From Diphasiastrum complanatum (taxonomy: Eukaryota; Streptophyta; Lycopodiopsida; Lycopodiales; Lycopodiaceae): a DNA stretch of 64,000 nucleotides. Under the pieces are notes generated by a model. It was not told the DNA's origin. It worked only from the letters and a program-made list of their open reading frames with translations, and searched no databases. Numbering within the stretch: the stretch's first letter is position 1; each line of letters starts with the position of its first letter. This document shows, one piece after another, positions 35,111-48,149 of this stretch. Position numbers and translations under genes: made by a program. Where the stretch lies: the NCBI GenBank assembly GCA_029204225.1, contig CM055113.1, positions 31,604,383 to 31,668,382 of the forward strand, read 5' to 3'.

Positions 35111-36665
35111 AGCTTGGGTGCCAAAAATCTCTCTGATATGATACTTAATTTCAATTTTTCGTATCACATTTAATCTAATGTGAATGCCAAAATAGTCACG
35201 ATTACTGCGTATACCATATTTTATGTAACTGTACATAATGTATTTCTATAACTGTAACTAGTATAGTTAGAAAATTTCATTATACTAACCAGCATAGTCA
35301 AGTAAATTTAACTTGAGGTATTGACATCGGACAGATTAGCACGTGTAGGGCAGGAAGAAGAAACCAATGGGATACGTCCATGCTGCTCGGACACAAATTT
35401 CAAAGTTTTCTATATTGCATTTTTATTTTTTAGTTAATTTGAATTACGTTACATAGATTTCAAATCTGTGCATTTTGATTGGGCTTGGTGACGGTCAAAA
35501 CTAAAGAAAAAAAAAAGTATCTTTACAAAGGGTCTTTTTAATATAGAGAACTCCTCTAATGTTGTTGTTACCTCACTCCCTCATGCCCAGTAGACACAGG
35601 CAATACTTGCAGGGCAGGGAGAAAGGGAGTTGTCTACAACCACACGAGTAGAACATACTATTGCAGCTGATCCCACTCACGACAATGAAGGTGAGAAGAC
35701 TGATGCAGTTGATCTTGACCAAGAAGATCGAGATCAAGGTCAAGTATTATAGATTCCAGTTGAAGTCCAGGAAAGCTCAAGGGCTGAAGAGAAGACAAAA
35801 GACCCCTCCGCTTTGAAGCAAGACAGCTTCATCGATGTAGACGCACTTGAATACTTCGATGAAGGCGATCTTGTAGAAGATGAGGTGGAGATCATTCCAG
35901 AGTCAGCTGCACTAGTCTCACCACTAATCACCACCACCACCATTGTTGATACTGCCTCCATCACAGTTTCTCTTACCACTACCACCATTCCTACCACCTC
36001 CGTTGCTATTGATGTAAAGACACAACTAACTGTTCCACTTCCAACTCATCCCACGACCTCTCGGTTTTCTTTTCCTACCTATCATCGTCTTCCTTCTAAA
36101 TTTCCAACTCTTCCAGCCTATGATAGTTTGCCTGAGAAAGCCAAGGAAACCTTCAAGTGGCATACTGAGACCTCATACCATCTACATTGGTTGGTGCACT
36201 AAGAAAACAATAAGAACCTGTCAGCACTCCGGTAAGATGACAATACAGTCCAAGAGGAACTTTCCTGTCAAAAGCAACAAATGGACCTCATTTGGAATAC
36301 ATCCTGTGAACTTGACGCATGCATATCAGTGCAGAAGAAAGATGACCATAACGAAGATGCCGGAGCACCTGAGCAAAGCTAATCCATCAACCAATGAGGT
36401 GCTGGTCTTGGCATGCCAAATTAAGGATCCATTGTTGGCTCTCTCCACAAACCTACCGTAGATTTCTCTACTTGCACTCAGTTGCCTCACTCATCTTCTT
36501 ATTTTTCTGATCCATTTTTATCTTACCAACCATCATTTTTTCCATTTACTCATTCGACCACTTCCGCATTCACTTCTGACACCATACCCACCACATCTTC
36601 TCTTGAATCCAATGACCATTTTTTAAAACAATTTATTTCACCAACAACTCAGTATAACCTCATGA
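35111..36665 (+). other. Decayed hydrophilic Ser/Thr/Pro-rich ORF region
   Basis: A 129-codon open stretch at 35,813-36,202 is acidic, then Thr-rich (EYFDEGDLVEDEVEIIPES, then a TTTIPTTS-type stretch). It has the same character as the open stretches in the inverted arms at 13.3-13.7 kb (EEYEEEDLFEEEE), though I cannot align them. No named domain. It ends at the LTR that starts at 36,666. Confidence 0.35.
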
Positions 36666-37749
36666 TGTAAAGCTACCTTTACAAGCTTTACTTTCGGCGC
36701 CACTGGCGCCAGCATTGTCCCCGGCGCTAGCAGCACAGCGCCACCGGCGCTGACGCTGCTCTCGGTGCCACTGTGACCAGAATCCAGCCGGCGCCAAGTT
36801 CCTATGGCTAAAAATCTTTGATCGGTTCTAGCGAAGTCCAGAGAGCTTAGATCAATGTGCAATCACCTCACACGATCTAGGCATGATTAAAGGAATCATG
36901 GGGATCAATAAATTTTAGAGAGAGAAAACATGCTTTACCAGCCTGGGTAGAGTACTTGGTATGAGGGGAGGTGGCAAATCCCACCAATACTATAGGGAAG
37001 TGCGGGTTACGACTCAGGGCGAGCTCCAACCAAGTCTCAGCCTCCCTAGCTGGAATGTTGTCCTAGCACTCACCTTGGCATGCCAGCACCCTGGAGACTA
37101 GGGTCGGTCACACACTTGAAATGTAACCTTCTCAGATTTATCAATTTTTAATTTGGCACATAGTTGAGGGTCGTATTGGGGGAAGCCAGCGATATGCCGT
37201 CGAGATCCGTGGCGCCAGCGGTATGCTGTCAGGACCATTTGGTGCAAGAACTGGTTGTCTCCATATCTGTCGCGGCTTGTGGTTCTGAGTGTTTCTTGTA
37301 TGAACGTGAATGGGTCAAGCTCTTGGGGAACGGGCTCTAACCTGTCGGTTGAGTTGGATGGCTTGCTTGGGTGGAAGTTACCTATTTATGGCTGTCCAGT
37401 CTGGCGTGGCACCAGGATGGCTTCCAGCGCTCGTGCCGAAGCTTTCAATTGGTTAAGTCAGACCGCTTGCTTGGAATGGATGTTACTCATTTGTAACGAA
37501 GCTTCGAGTTGGTTAAGTTTGATGTATGTTGGGCGGCTTGCTTGGAGGGAGGTCACCCACATCGGGACCCCCAATCTGGCATGGCGCCAGGTTGGATCTC
37601 AATGTTGGTTTTCGAACTTCCAGTTGGTTAAGTCTGATCATTTTTTGGTAAGATGGCTGCTTGTATGTCAAGTGGGTTTGGACGGCAAGAGTTGAAGGCT
37701 AGGAAGCTAAGTCGTGGTTCTTGACTCCCTTTGGGATGCCTGCGCTACA
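36666..37749 (+). repeat. 5' LTR (A) of a non-coding LTR element
   Basis: Starts TGTAAAGCTACCTTTACAAG and ends GCTACA two bases before a PBS, giving 1,084 bases. The 5' part is dense in GGCGCC/GGCGCTA-type palindromes (36,697-36,795). It is matched in direct orientation by 40,074-40,935, with several differences and an extra stretch in the second copy (about 40,575-40,660), so it is an old element. Confidence 0.8.
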
Positions 37750-37751
37750 TG

Positions 37752-37763
37752 TGGTATCAGAGC
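37752..37763 (+). other. Primer-binding site, initiator tRNA-Met
   Basis: TGGTATCAGAGC two bases after LTR A, confirming the LTR 3' end and the plus orientation. Confidence 0.88.
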
Positions 37764-40073
37764 CGACTGGCCGGTCAGCTATGCGGATCTCACAAAAAAT
37801 GGCCATGATCTGGAGTTCATCAGGACAACTGTTGTGCAAGGTGCTGCCCACAATGTAAGCACAGGTGCATCCACGGTCAGGGTGGTCGACAGAACGGGGG
37901 ACTTGATGAGTCAAGGTGCTGCCCTTGAGGTGTAAGCATGGTCAGTTCTCATGGTTCGGTCCTGGCGCTGTCTGCACGTAGGACAGATGAGGCAGTGTGC
38001 TGCCATTAGGTTGGTGTAAGCACGGTCTGTGCCTTGTGGAGTGTGGGGCAACATATTCGAACTGTACAGGTTAACCATTGATACAGAGATGCTGCTCGAA
38101 TTCGGGTGTAAAGCATGGGTGGTTAGCTGCCGGTGCGGGATAGCTGCCGATCGTTTAGCTATAAGGGCTATCGACCAAAAGGTGGTGGGGCGTGATTGAG
38201 GCAATGTGTTGCTTAATGGTGAAAGCACGGATAGTTGAATGGGTGTTCTTTGTGGGCTGATTCTGTGATCGATCTGTATGGGCGCGGCCAGGCAAAGGTC
38301 CTTTGGCAAGACTATCTCAAAGGGGGACCTTGTCTTTGTTACCTGTTTATAAACCTGCCTGAGTGTCTTGCTTGTATGTATTCGTGGTGAGTCTTAGTAC
38401 TCGTGCTTTGCTTGGTTTGCATGATTGCTTGTGATACAAGAAGCTGATGGCTCAAGAAGGAACCTTTCTTTTGAAGGCTGACACCATCAAACAAAGAGAA
38501 CTACAGAATCTGTGGGGCGAATTCGCAATTCAAGTACTCGTACGTGAACGACAATGAAACGATTGGATGTTTGCAAGGATGGATGGCTAGCCTGTTTCTT
38601 GGATTAGTTTCATTTGCGACGACGCCCACCAGACACAAGCAGGAAGTCAAAAAGTTGGAAAGAGCAATTTCAAGGGAGATCTTCTATGGAGCAGTTGGTC
38701 CTCATTTGGGATGGCTACCTTCGAAACTGAAACTCACTGAGCATAGGTGATATCCAATATCAGTTGGGTTTTTCCTCAAAGGGGAAAAAGACTAGGATCC
38801 TCTTCAGAGATTGGCAACAAGTTGGATGGGAAGCAAAGTGTTGGAAAGGCTTTTTGTCTGAGAACTCTACTCTAAGTCCGATCAACTGTTTTTATAAGTG
38901 GAGGGGAACTATCACACACACCTCTCTCTTGGGGCAGATTTTGAATGAAAGTTGATCAAAATGGAGGCAAATTCAAGGTGACCTAGCCATACTCACACGA
39001 GGAGACTGGCAAACTTTGGACCTAATAAGTTGACAAGTTTTGGTTGTGGAAGGAAAAGCTTGTTATAGGCTTTCTCTGGCCCAGCAATGATGAGGAGACA
39101 TAATGAGTACGCTAACTTGTGTTACGTGTAAGGCAGTTGATCGATGAAGGAATTGTGAAAGTTGAGTCTTGCACGAGAGACTTGGTACTTCGAATGGACG
39201 TTATAAGGGACAGTTTGTGTTGAGATCGGACCAGTGCAAACTCTGGGTGCATGTGTCTGATTCAAAGAGAGCTACTTGAAGCCAAGCTAGATGTACACTT
39301 TTTGTTTTAACTCTAAGGCAACTGACCAATGATGAAATTGTGAAAGTCAAGTTTTACGCGACGGACATGGCGCTTCAAACAAACGCGAAGAGATAGTTCG
39401 TATGCAAATCAAACTGGTGCGACCCCTTGTCTCTCCACGAGGTCAATGGTTACATTTGGATTGATTCAAAGACAGCTACTTCAAGCTAAGTGAGAGGTGC
39501 ATTGCGGAGTACTCAATCTTTGCCTATCTCAAAGAGCCAAAAAGGAAAAGTATCAAGATCAGGCTGGGACAAGGAGAGAAATTAAGGTGCAAAAGCATCA
39601 AGGCACGAAGTGGACCATAAAGTGGGCAATAAATGATAAATCCTTTGGCTCAAGGAGCCCTAATACCTGTGCAGAACTGATCAAATCTAGAGCTAAGGGA
39701 GCTCAACACAAAGTGCATCAAGAACAAATTAGGAGCTCAAAGGAGTTCCAAAGTCAAAAGTCAGAAGTGACAGGGGTGAACATTTCACAGAAAGGCCTCT
39801 GTCACCAGTTAATAAGTTCTTGGGTTTTACGTAAGCGATATAAACTCTACGCTTTTCCCAGACAAAGTGATATTTTCAAGTTATGTAATTTTTCAGTACA
39901 AAGAGCTGAGCCTCCGAATTGTGGTGTGCTAGCTACCATGTTAATAAAAAGTGGCCAGTAAATTGAGTATTGTGCCAAGTAGCTTAAATGTATAGTTATT
40001 TTAATTGGGAGACACCTTTACTTTATCTGACATCTGATGAGGACATCAGATTTTATAAAGGTGGGGTAGATGT
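37764..40073 (+). mobile_element. Internal region of the LTR element, no gag or pol
   Basis: About 2.3 kb with no recognisable retroviral-type domain; open stretches are short (longest 154 codons at 39,497-39,961, Lys/Gln-rich, no motif). It ends with a purine-rich AAAGGTGGGGTAGA just before LTR B. The first 390 bases after the PBS recur at 48,150-48,537. It is best described as a large non-autonomous (LARD-like) LTR element. Confidence 0.65.
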
Positions 40074-40935
40074 TGTAAAGCTACATTTACAAGCTTTACT
40101 TCTGGCGCCACTGGCGCCAGCATTGTCCCCGGCGCCAGCGGCGCCCCTGCTGCTCCCGGCGCCACCGGCCCCGGCACCGCCCCAGTGCCATTGTGACCAG
40201 AATCCAGCCGGCACCAAGTTCCTATAGCTGAAAATGTTTGATCATCGGTTCTAGCGAAGTCCAGAGAGCTCAGATCGATATGCAATCACCTCACACGATG
40301 GGATCAATAAATTCTAGAGAGAGACAATGACTTTCTAGAGAGAGATAATCCTAGAGAGAGAAAATATGCTTTACCAGCCTGGGTAGAGTACTTGGTATGA
40401 AGGGAGGTGGCGAATCCCACCAATACTAGGGAGTGCGGGTTGCGACTCAAGGTGAGCTCCAACCAAGTCTCAGCCTCCCTGGCTAGAATGTTGTCCTGGC
40501 ACTCGCCTTGGCATGCCAGCCCCTCGGAGACTAGGGTCGGTCACATACTTGAAATGTAACCTTCTCAAATTTATCAATAAAGTGAGATTTTCCTCAAACT
40601 GACTCTGATTACCTTCTGGGTTTCAGTGTTCGGTAAAAGTGCCAGATGTAAGACCGCTTCAAACTTTTTAATTTGGCACATAGCTGAGGGTCGTATCTCG
40701 GGATGCCAGCGGTATGCCGTCGGAACCATTCGGTCCGCAGCACCAGCGGTATGCTGTCAAGACCATTTGGTCCAGAAACTGGTTGTCTCCATATCTGTTG
40801 CGGCTTGTGGTTCTGAGCATTTCTTGCATGAATGTGAATGGGCTAAGCCCTTGGAGAACAAGCTCTAACCTGTCGGCTGAGTTGGATGGCTTGCTTGGGT
40901 GGAAGTTACCTATTTATGGCTGTCCAGTCTGGCGT
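40074..40935 (+). repeat. 3' LTR (B), truncated
   Basis: Direct match of LTR A from TGTAAAGCTAC to TGTCCAGTCTGGCGTGG (about 40,921-40,937), then the match ends abruptly. The last 360 bases of the LTR are missing. The GGCGCC-rich patch is even denser here (40,105-40,180). Confidence 0.8.
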
Positions 40936-42030
40936 GGTGCGAAACCTTCGTTGGATCAAAGCCCGAGGATTCTACTTCAGAGGTTCCTGATACTGAGAGT
41001 GCCATCACATTGGATGACTACTTGGCAAGGCCCTTAAGAAAGCTGCCATAGAAATCCATAGAGAAGATCAAAAGATGATACGATGATTGTAATGCTGCTG
41101 AATAACGATGAGCAGCTACAAGAGTACCTAAGAGCACCGAGCTAAAAAAGGACTGATCCCTACTACTACACGTGCCGATCAAGAGAAGAGATCCTTGGGA
41201 GAAAAAAAACCAGCCGAGCGACAAGTCAATTGGCCTATAATTCTAGGAATTGACCCTTGTAAAGTATCAAGACATGCTCCTAAAGTTTGGATATACTTAT
41301 AGGGGAAGTGCAGATATTGTAGTCCAAGAAAGTGCTAACTATTGCTTATCCATAGTCTTTATTGCAACATTAGAGTGCTACTAGGATAAAGGACTTCAAC
41401 CCATCAGGTTGGACATCAACCAGCCTTTGCAAACAGAAGACGCACATCTGATGATGGCAAGGCTATATTTTTGAGCTGCATTGACTTCCAGCCAGTATGT
41501 GCAAATGATCGAGAAGTGGTATGGAAATAAGTTCATATCTGGAATGAAGCCATACCTGGGACCTATTCTGTTGGGCGCAAAGATGAGTCTCATCACATTT
41601 GAAGCCATCGGAAGAAAGGTCAGCTATGAGAAATCTCTTGATAAAAGAAAAGCTGACAAGGAAAAGCAAGAGACTCTTAGTTATGTAGGGCTATCCTAAA
41701 AAGCTACTGCAACTTGAAGTTTTGCCGAGGCACCAAGAAACGAAGCCAATAAAGTTCTTGGTTTTCCATAGGCAAGTGCGGATCCATGCCTTTCCAAGGA
41801 CCATACGTCAAAGCGGAAGCAATGCAGTGGGACCTGCAACAATATAGGGGAGGATAATGTTAGCTGATGCCATGCCCCGAGGTGTTTATGCAGAACCTCT
41901 CCACTCAAAAGGACTTCTAGTAGAGATGAAGTTGAGAGCCGAGTCTGAGAGCACGAAAATTGTTAGTGCTAGACTGAGATGTATATTTGTGAGCCCCATG
42001 GTAATTTTTGAAAGATGGAAAACCATGTGG
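40936..42030 (+). pseudogene. Gypsy-associated internal remnant, unrecognised protein
   Basis: 41,741-42,030 is a diverged direct match to 61,700-62,045, the last internal part before the gypsy 3' LTR (shared AGCGGA...GCAGTGGGACCTGCAACA; CCATGGTAA...GAAAGATGGAA). Upstream, an open stretch at 41,481-41,699 (YVQMIEKWYGNKF, SLITFEAIGRKVSYEK) has no named domain. This is a broken copy of the same family as 58.8-62.7 kb, lacking its LTR. Confidence 0.55.
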
Positions 42031-43589
42031 GAGCCTTAGACTCTCTCAACTTGAGTTATATTTTTAATAAAGAGGCTGCCTATTATCATGTAAGAGGTGG
42101 AATCCAAATATTTATAGAACGGGGTTCACTCAGTTGTAAGAGGTGGAATGCAAAGTATTGTAAAATTGGATTCACCAGCTCGTGGGTATACATAGAGGCC
42201 TCCTCAACGAGTTTCCAAGCATTAGATATTGTACTGAAATGTTGTTGCATTGTTAATTGAAGATCTTCCTCTTTGCGTTTCCATCTATGCTCCAATTTCA
42301 TGCATTAAGTTCGAGTACTGATGTATGAATGTGTTTTGTTGTTGATTCTTTTCCTTTGAAGTTTGGATTTGTGATTAAGATCAGGTAGATGTGCAGGGCC
42401 TTGTGGTAGATCAATATCATTCCAATCTGATGTTGCTTGGTGCTTGACTCCCTGAGGAGTTTTTGTTACAAGTGTTGAGTGACAGTTGTAGCAAGCACTT
42501 TGTAGGATTCACATTGTTTCTGTGTAGCTGTTGTGTCATTGATTTTGTTGATTTTATTAGGAACAGATTTCAATCTCATTTCCTGTGCTGCTTAGATTAC
42601 ATTAGTAATAATCTACAATCTGTAAGCATTAAAGAAAGAATCGAAACAGACTCTAGAATGTAGGGACTCGAATTCTAATAGATCCAAATCGAAGTTGAGC
42701 ATCCATTATCAATAGGATCAAGATCAGATTGTAGATGTACTAATTGACAAGCAAGTACATCACCATTGCATTACCACTATATTGCAAATCATAGAAAATT
42801 AGAAGCAAGCAGACCATGTCGGCTGATAGGTGGCTTCCCATACTTTGCCCAGATTTGACCCACAAATAAACCACTTGTAGTGTTTGGGATGCACGTCATA
42901 TACTTGAATTGCTTGATCTCTAATGGAACATGTTGGACTTTGATTGTTTGCTGGGAGACCTTACATTGTACCAAAGTCAATTTGTTACTTTCATCGGACC
43001 TTCTGGAAAACTTATTCTTTAGCTTTGAATTTGTTCAGGAAGAATACCTTTTTAAGTTCTTATTGTTTGTGGTATTCATTGTCTTCATTGAAATCTACAA
43101 AACGATTTTAGCACAAGTAACCAAGATTAGCAAGCGCAATCTCTATTTTGAATAAACAAATTTTAATATTCATATTTTGTATTTAAAAAAGTTCATAATA
43201 ATCACAATGATGTTGTAGAGTATTTTAGTATTCAAGAATATTCAAGATCAATATTCGAAATCCAAATTCATGATCGCTATTCATAGTTTTCTCATTATTC
43301 ACGATTAGTATCTCATACTATATGTTTCTCAATATTCACAATTTCGCACCCAAAGATAAGCATGGGTGCTTGCCTCCAGCCCATGAGTGATCTCAATTAT
43401 CTCGTTCTAGCTGGTAATGTGCAAGCTACCAAACGAAACATAAAGGACAGACACAAGAGGTTTGGTATTAAGCCACTCAATACACTATGTTACTTCTGAG
43501 CTCTCATGCATGCTTTGTAGAGAATATTGAGCATGATCTTTTTCCAACAAATCAAAGAAGCAGAGGTCCTATTGCCTAAATCTTGTTTT
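42031..43589. other. Intergenic, no gene recognised
   Basis: AT-rich. A pair of similar phrases (GAGGTGGAAT-CCAAATATT at 42,096; GAGGTGGAATGCAAAGTATT at 42,141) marks a local duplication. A short minus-strand open stretch at 42,789-42,980 has no motif. Confidence 0.4.
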
Positions 43590-44110
43590 TCACGGGTCTT
43601 CCTTCTGAAGATGATCGATATAATCTGACTCCATCTCATTTGTAGTGTTCAAGAGAATCCTAGAACTTTGGGATAATATTGAACCAAAATTTGATATTCC
43701 CCTTTGTACCCCAGCATGAGTAACATCACACATATAGTGAAAAATATCTGTGTCCCAAAGAGGTGGAATTCCAAGCAAAAACATGAGCTGAGGCTGCTCA
43801 GATGATCTCAGAGGCAAGAGCCCCTGCACGACCAATATGGGAACATAAAACAATGGTGTTAGTGCCCATGCAAAGCTACTCAAATTCGACAATACAAAAC
43901 CAGCTTCTTCAAGGTGGTGAGAAATTTTTTGCTTTATAAAAAATGATATTCCAAAAAAAAAATTTGGAATAAGGCTAAGAAGTAAATTAACTTGCGAAAT
44001 ACAACATTTTTACAAGCCACTCAAGACCAAGGACATTGATGGCATTCACGGGGATGAAAATTGAGCCATAGCCTCCAAAAGTATCTAAGAACCTGAATTG
44101 AAATAAGAGC
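43590..44110 (-). CDS. Unrecognised exon-like open stretches, minus strand
   Basis: 43,590-43,892 is open for 100 codons on the minus strand (ALTPLFYVPILVVQGLLPLR, LGIPPLWDTDIFHYMCDV). A second open block upstream on that strand (about 43,990-44,100; FGGYGSIFIPVNAINVLGLE) precedes it. Both have natural amino-acid composition and hydrophobic segments, so they may be exons of one gene or TE protein. I do not recognise a family, and no splice pair is certain. Confidence 0.25.
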
Positions 44111-46180
44111 CTGATATCTGCGGATCGCCATCGATATGGCCAAGAACAATTTGACAACTTACCAGGCTAAAATGCATTTTTGCTGAAGGAGTTCCTTCCT
44201 TTCTAAATATTTCCGAGTCCTAATATACTACATGAACAACGAGCAGTTTTTGGTTGTTTTTCAAAATTTCAAAATGGTATCTAACAAGTTTAGGAGTGTT
44301 AATTGTGTATGTTGTTCATTGTTGCACCGACGGGTCAAAGTTCTCTGTCCAACAATATGTTCTCATGAAATCTAGAGAATAATTCCAAATGTCATGTCCA
44401 ACTTTTTAGACGATGATATCTTATGACTCGACCCTTGACTATTATTTTAGATGATGATATCTTACGACTCAACCCTTGACTATTATTCTAACCCATAATG
44501 ACTGGTTGGGGGAGAATGCTAGTCCTTGTTGAAATTCTTCAATGTATCTCAGATATGATGGTGCTCGAAAAAGTATTGACCGGTCTCTGATTTCCACATA
44601 GGCTGGGTTAAGGCAAAACTTGAAAAATCTCCAGCATCACATTATAGTAAATATAAAACCCAGGTTACATGGGCAATTCACCGAAAATTTGTCAATTGAA
44701 AAAAAAACTACACAACCATTTCTAAGACTGACGTACTTATCATATACTTCGATAGTCCATTTGGGCGGACTGAGGACCCCATTGTCTATATGGATATACT
44801 GGCCAAAAATTTTGCCAGTTACATAATGTGCACAGTACATGTGTACATAACTGGTGAGACAACTCACAATTTTTCCTCAATTTTAGTTCAATTTATTATG
44901 TCAAAAAATCGACTAACATTGAGTAAAAGAGAAAGTACTTGGCATGATATCTCGCCCTTGTTGTCAATCTTTTGAATATTCTTCTTTGTAGAGTATGTGA
45001 TAGTCTCATGTGCAAATAATTTTTTTTGAGTGTCTTTGTTAAACATTTTTATATCAGTTGAGTGTTTGAAGTGCTTGCTATCAAGATTTTTTTCAATTTT
45101 AGAGGCAAAAAATGCTCTATAGTGGCTTGTTCGTGTTGATAGTAAAAGAAATTTTGAACATTACATGGGACCTTCTATTGTCTCTTGGACGTGTTTAACC
45201 AACAACATACAAAGTTGCAGTATTGCTAGCAACAATTCTCACACCTGCATAGACAAATTTCTAAGATACTTACATTTTTTTTTGTGCATTTGTGTCACAA
45301 TCTTTCCAGATGTAAAACATCACAAAGCTAGCCTAGAAAACTTATTAAGGTGAACAATGTATCTTTTTAGCAAAAGATTTCTTAAAGTGAACAACTCAAC
45401 CAACTTTTAGTTGTAGAATGGGAGCCATAGTTTAGAAACAATTCCAATCGAGAAGATTCCAATCACTTCAATTGATCTCTCAATTGTGCATGTAATTATC
45501 CTTTTTATTAAACTCCAATATCCAATCTCCAAAGCTCAAGGCAAACACACAATGGGCTCATCCCTCACCAACAAGACACTTCTTTGACGAACAAATATAT
45601 TAGCTACACAAATTCAATGAAAAAATCAGATCCAAAACATGCTTAATGGATCATTAGATATATGGCGCACATCTAGATTTGTCTACAAGCTAGAAATCAT
45701 GCATCTACCATGCTAGAACTTGGAAATATGTGAATATCTGATCATAATTAAGAAATGATACATTATTGTCCCTTTTCATAAAAAAGTAGTACACTATCCT
45801 TCACACGTGTACATGCGGATCCAAGTACAACAAGAAAATTCACATTCGATATGCTAGAACTCAAGAAACCATGAGAAATATGCAAGGGATAGACATAGAA
45901 TCAAAAGAGAAAAGTTCTCCATACAAAATGAGAACATCAAGATGATTTCTTCATGTTGGTATAGCTACTTAGAGCATCCATAATGTCACTTGTCCACTTT
46001 CCCTACACTTGTCCTAGAATAGCAACATGTAGGTACTTCACCAAAAACCTAGTTTAACTTGACTAGATGCAATGTATCCACATTAGCCAATTAGGATGAT
46101 CCAAATTGGAACTTATCCACTTATATACTTGTTAAAAATAGTCAAAACACTAGTCTTAGGCCTTATTGACATTAAGAAAT
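44111..46180. other. Intergenic, no gene recognised
   Basis: Contains a direct duplication of ATGATATCTTA(T/C)GACTC(G/A)ACCCTTGACTATTATT at about 44,411 and 44,452. At 44,770-44,930 there is a diverged relative of the repeat at 52.9-53.3 kb (shared AAAAAATCGACTAACA). Nothing coding. Confidence 0.4.
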
Positions 46181-46189
46181 GTATCTAAA

Positions 46190-47190
46190 TTCACTTTGGC
46201 CTCCAAATTTGACATTTTTCACACAAAGTCTTTCGACTCTAGAGCTTACAAGAGCTTCAACGCTATTTAGAATTTCTATAGAAATGTGCAAGAGGATGTG
46301 GCTAGTCTGGAGTTTATCTAAGAAGCTCACAAAAATCAAATCTCATTTCGGAATAGAGATGCAACAAAAATTGCAACGGTCTTGGTTCCATTGGCATTGA
46401 AGGTAGATAGTCAAATTTTTTTGTGTGCATGGCAACCCCATCCGTCAATGTATGGGGTTGGCAAGCAGGCCAAAAAATTTCTCTGCTTCCCTACTTGCTT
46501 GTAAAGAAGGACGCAAAGTGATGGAGAATGCAAATCAGACTTATTACTCATTAGTTATGAAGAATGCAAAGTCCTCTTCCAACTGTAGAGCTTATGGTGT
46601 CAAGCGCTATTTAACATTCCCATAAGAACACCCAAGAGGATGTGGATGCACAAGATAATGATGTAGGTTTCGCTTGCAATCAAGCAGGCAGACAAAAGTT
46701 TTGTCTTCCTAGACGTCGGCAGATGGGGTTGTCATGCAAGCAAAATAATTAGTGTACTTGACAGCCTGCTTGTAGAGAGGGACAAAGTGCATCTCAAACT
46801 TATGTATTGTAGTTTCTGAATTGCCACACTTAACGCTTATCAGTGATGGAAAACACAAAGTTCTTCTCCAATTTTAGAGCTTATAGTCAAGCCTTGCTCA
46901 AAACTCCAATAAGAATTGTCAAGATCACATAAATCCTTCATAAATGCAAAAAAAGTTGCAATTGGTTATGGTTTGATGGCAGGGCAGGCAAGCATGCAAG
47001 CAAATTTCTTTTGCCTACTTGCCAACCCCCTCCGTCGGCAGGGGTTGGCAAGCAAGCAAAAAATTTTTGCCTGCATGCGTCTGTGCTTGTAGAGAAGGAC
47101 AGTCAAGTGCATCTCAAACTTTTGGGTTGTAGTTTTTGTGTTGCAACATTTATGGCTCATTGGTAATGCAGAATGGTTTGTGCGGTGGGT
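46190..47190. repeat. Degenerate tandem repeat, about 250-300-base unit
   Basis: Three or four diverged copies. Landmarks are TAGAGCTTA...CAAG(C/A)GCT/CTTGCT near 46,245, 46,587 and 46,880; CAAGAGGATGTGG near 46,289 and 46,632; and TTGGCAAGCA plus CTTGTAGAGAAGGAC-like words near 46,450, 46,785 and 47,045. Each unit has a short internal inverted repeat of the CAACCCC...GGGGTTG type. No coding sense. Confidence 0.6.
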
Positions 47191-48149
47191 GCTATTTCTT
47201 TTTGCTTTGTTTGCTTGTCTTATATTTTCTTTTTTTTGGATTTCTGTGTTTAATTGCTGATTTTTTTTGGTATATTAATATATTAATTTCGTTGATATGA
47301 TCAATGCAGCCACTACTTAAGAAAGATTGCAAGACTAGAGTCATAGCTTTACCGACTTCTCTATCTACTGAAGAGACTCGTGAGAAGGAAAAAAAAGGTG
47401 TGCATGAAATGTCATAGGAATATGGTAGAAAGATGGCTAAGGTATGCCATACTATGCTTTTAGTGCTATGATTGCTTTGTATTTCTTTCTAACTATCCAA
47501 TGCACTTTTGCACATTCATATAGCATTTTTTTGGACAATGTTATGATGAAATCAAATATTAAATACATTTCATGCTATTAAAATCCTTGTTTGTGTGTAT
47601 GCTTTTCGTAGGCACTGTTTATTATTAATCCTATCTTCGGGTAAACACCGGTTTGATGTTATTTGGAAAATCCTTTGGAGTCACTTTCTATTCAATCAAA
47701 TCTTTGCATTTGAAAGTCGTGGGAAAGAACCGACATGCGGGAATTCCAGCCTGTCCGTGATTTTTTCAAGAAAAATTATATTGGGCCATGTAGGTGAAGT
47801 GCCAAGATTGTTCTTGGTCAGTTAATACAATTTTTATTGATTTCATGACTAGCCTAGAAGTATATGGAATTCATGGAATGGTACTGAGTTGGAACGTCTT
47901 AATGGACAATGTTTTGTTTTCTTTGGGTTTGTCTATTGCATTTATGGATGGGTAGTTTTGTTCTCGACAATCGGTTCTTCAGGAGTAGTGGAAGGACATA
48001 GTAGGGCGGTGGGTTTGAACAACGCTCAACATTTTGTTGTCTTCGATGCCACACCATGACTTCTATGAAGAGGAGGTTCATGCCTTCCATGTTCCATTGG
48101 ACTAGTATAATTTGTCAAAAATTGGTCGAATCAGAGAATTGATCGCCTA
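47191..48149. other. Intergenic, no gene recognised
   Basis: No domain or repeat recognised; AT-rich. Confidence 0.4.

Noticed and set aside
37752-38300. Short ORFs at 37.7-38.3 kb as genes
   Set aside because: They lie in the untranslated leader after a PBS, occur on both strands, and the duplicated copy at 48.2 kb does not keep the frames.
46190-47190. CRISPR-like array
   Set aside because: The units are 250-300 bases, diverged, without short identical repeats and spacers; this is plant nuclear DNA.
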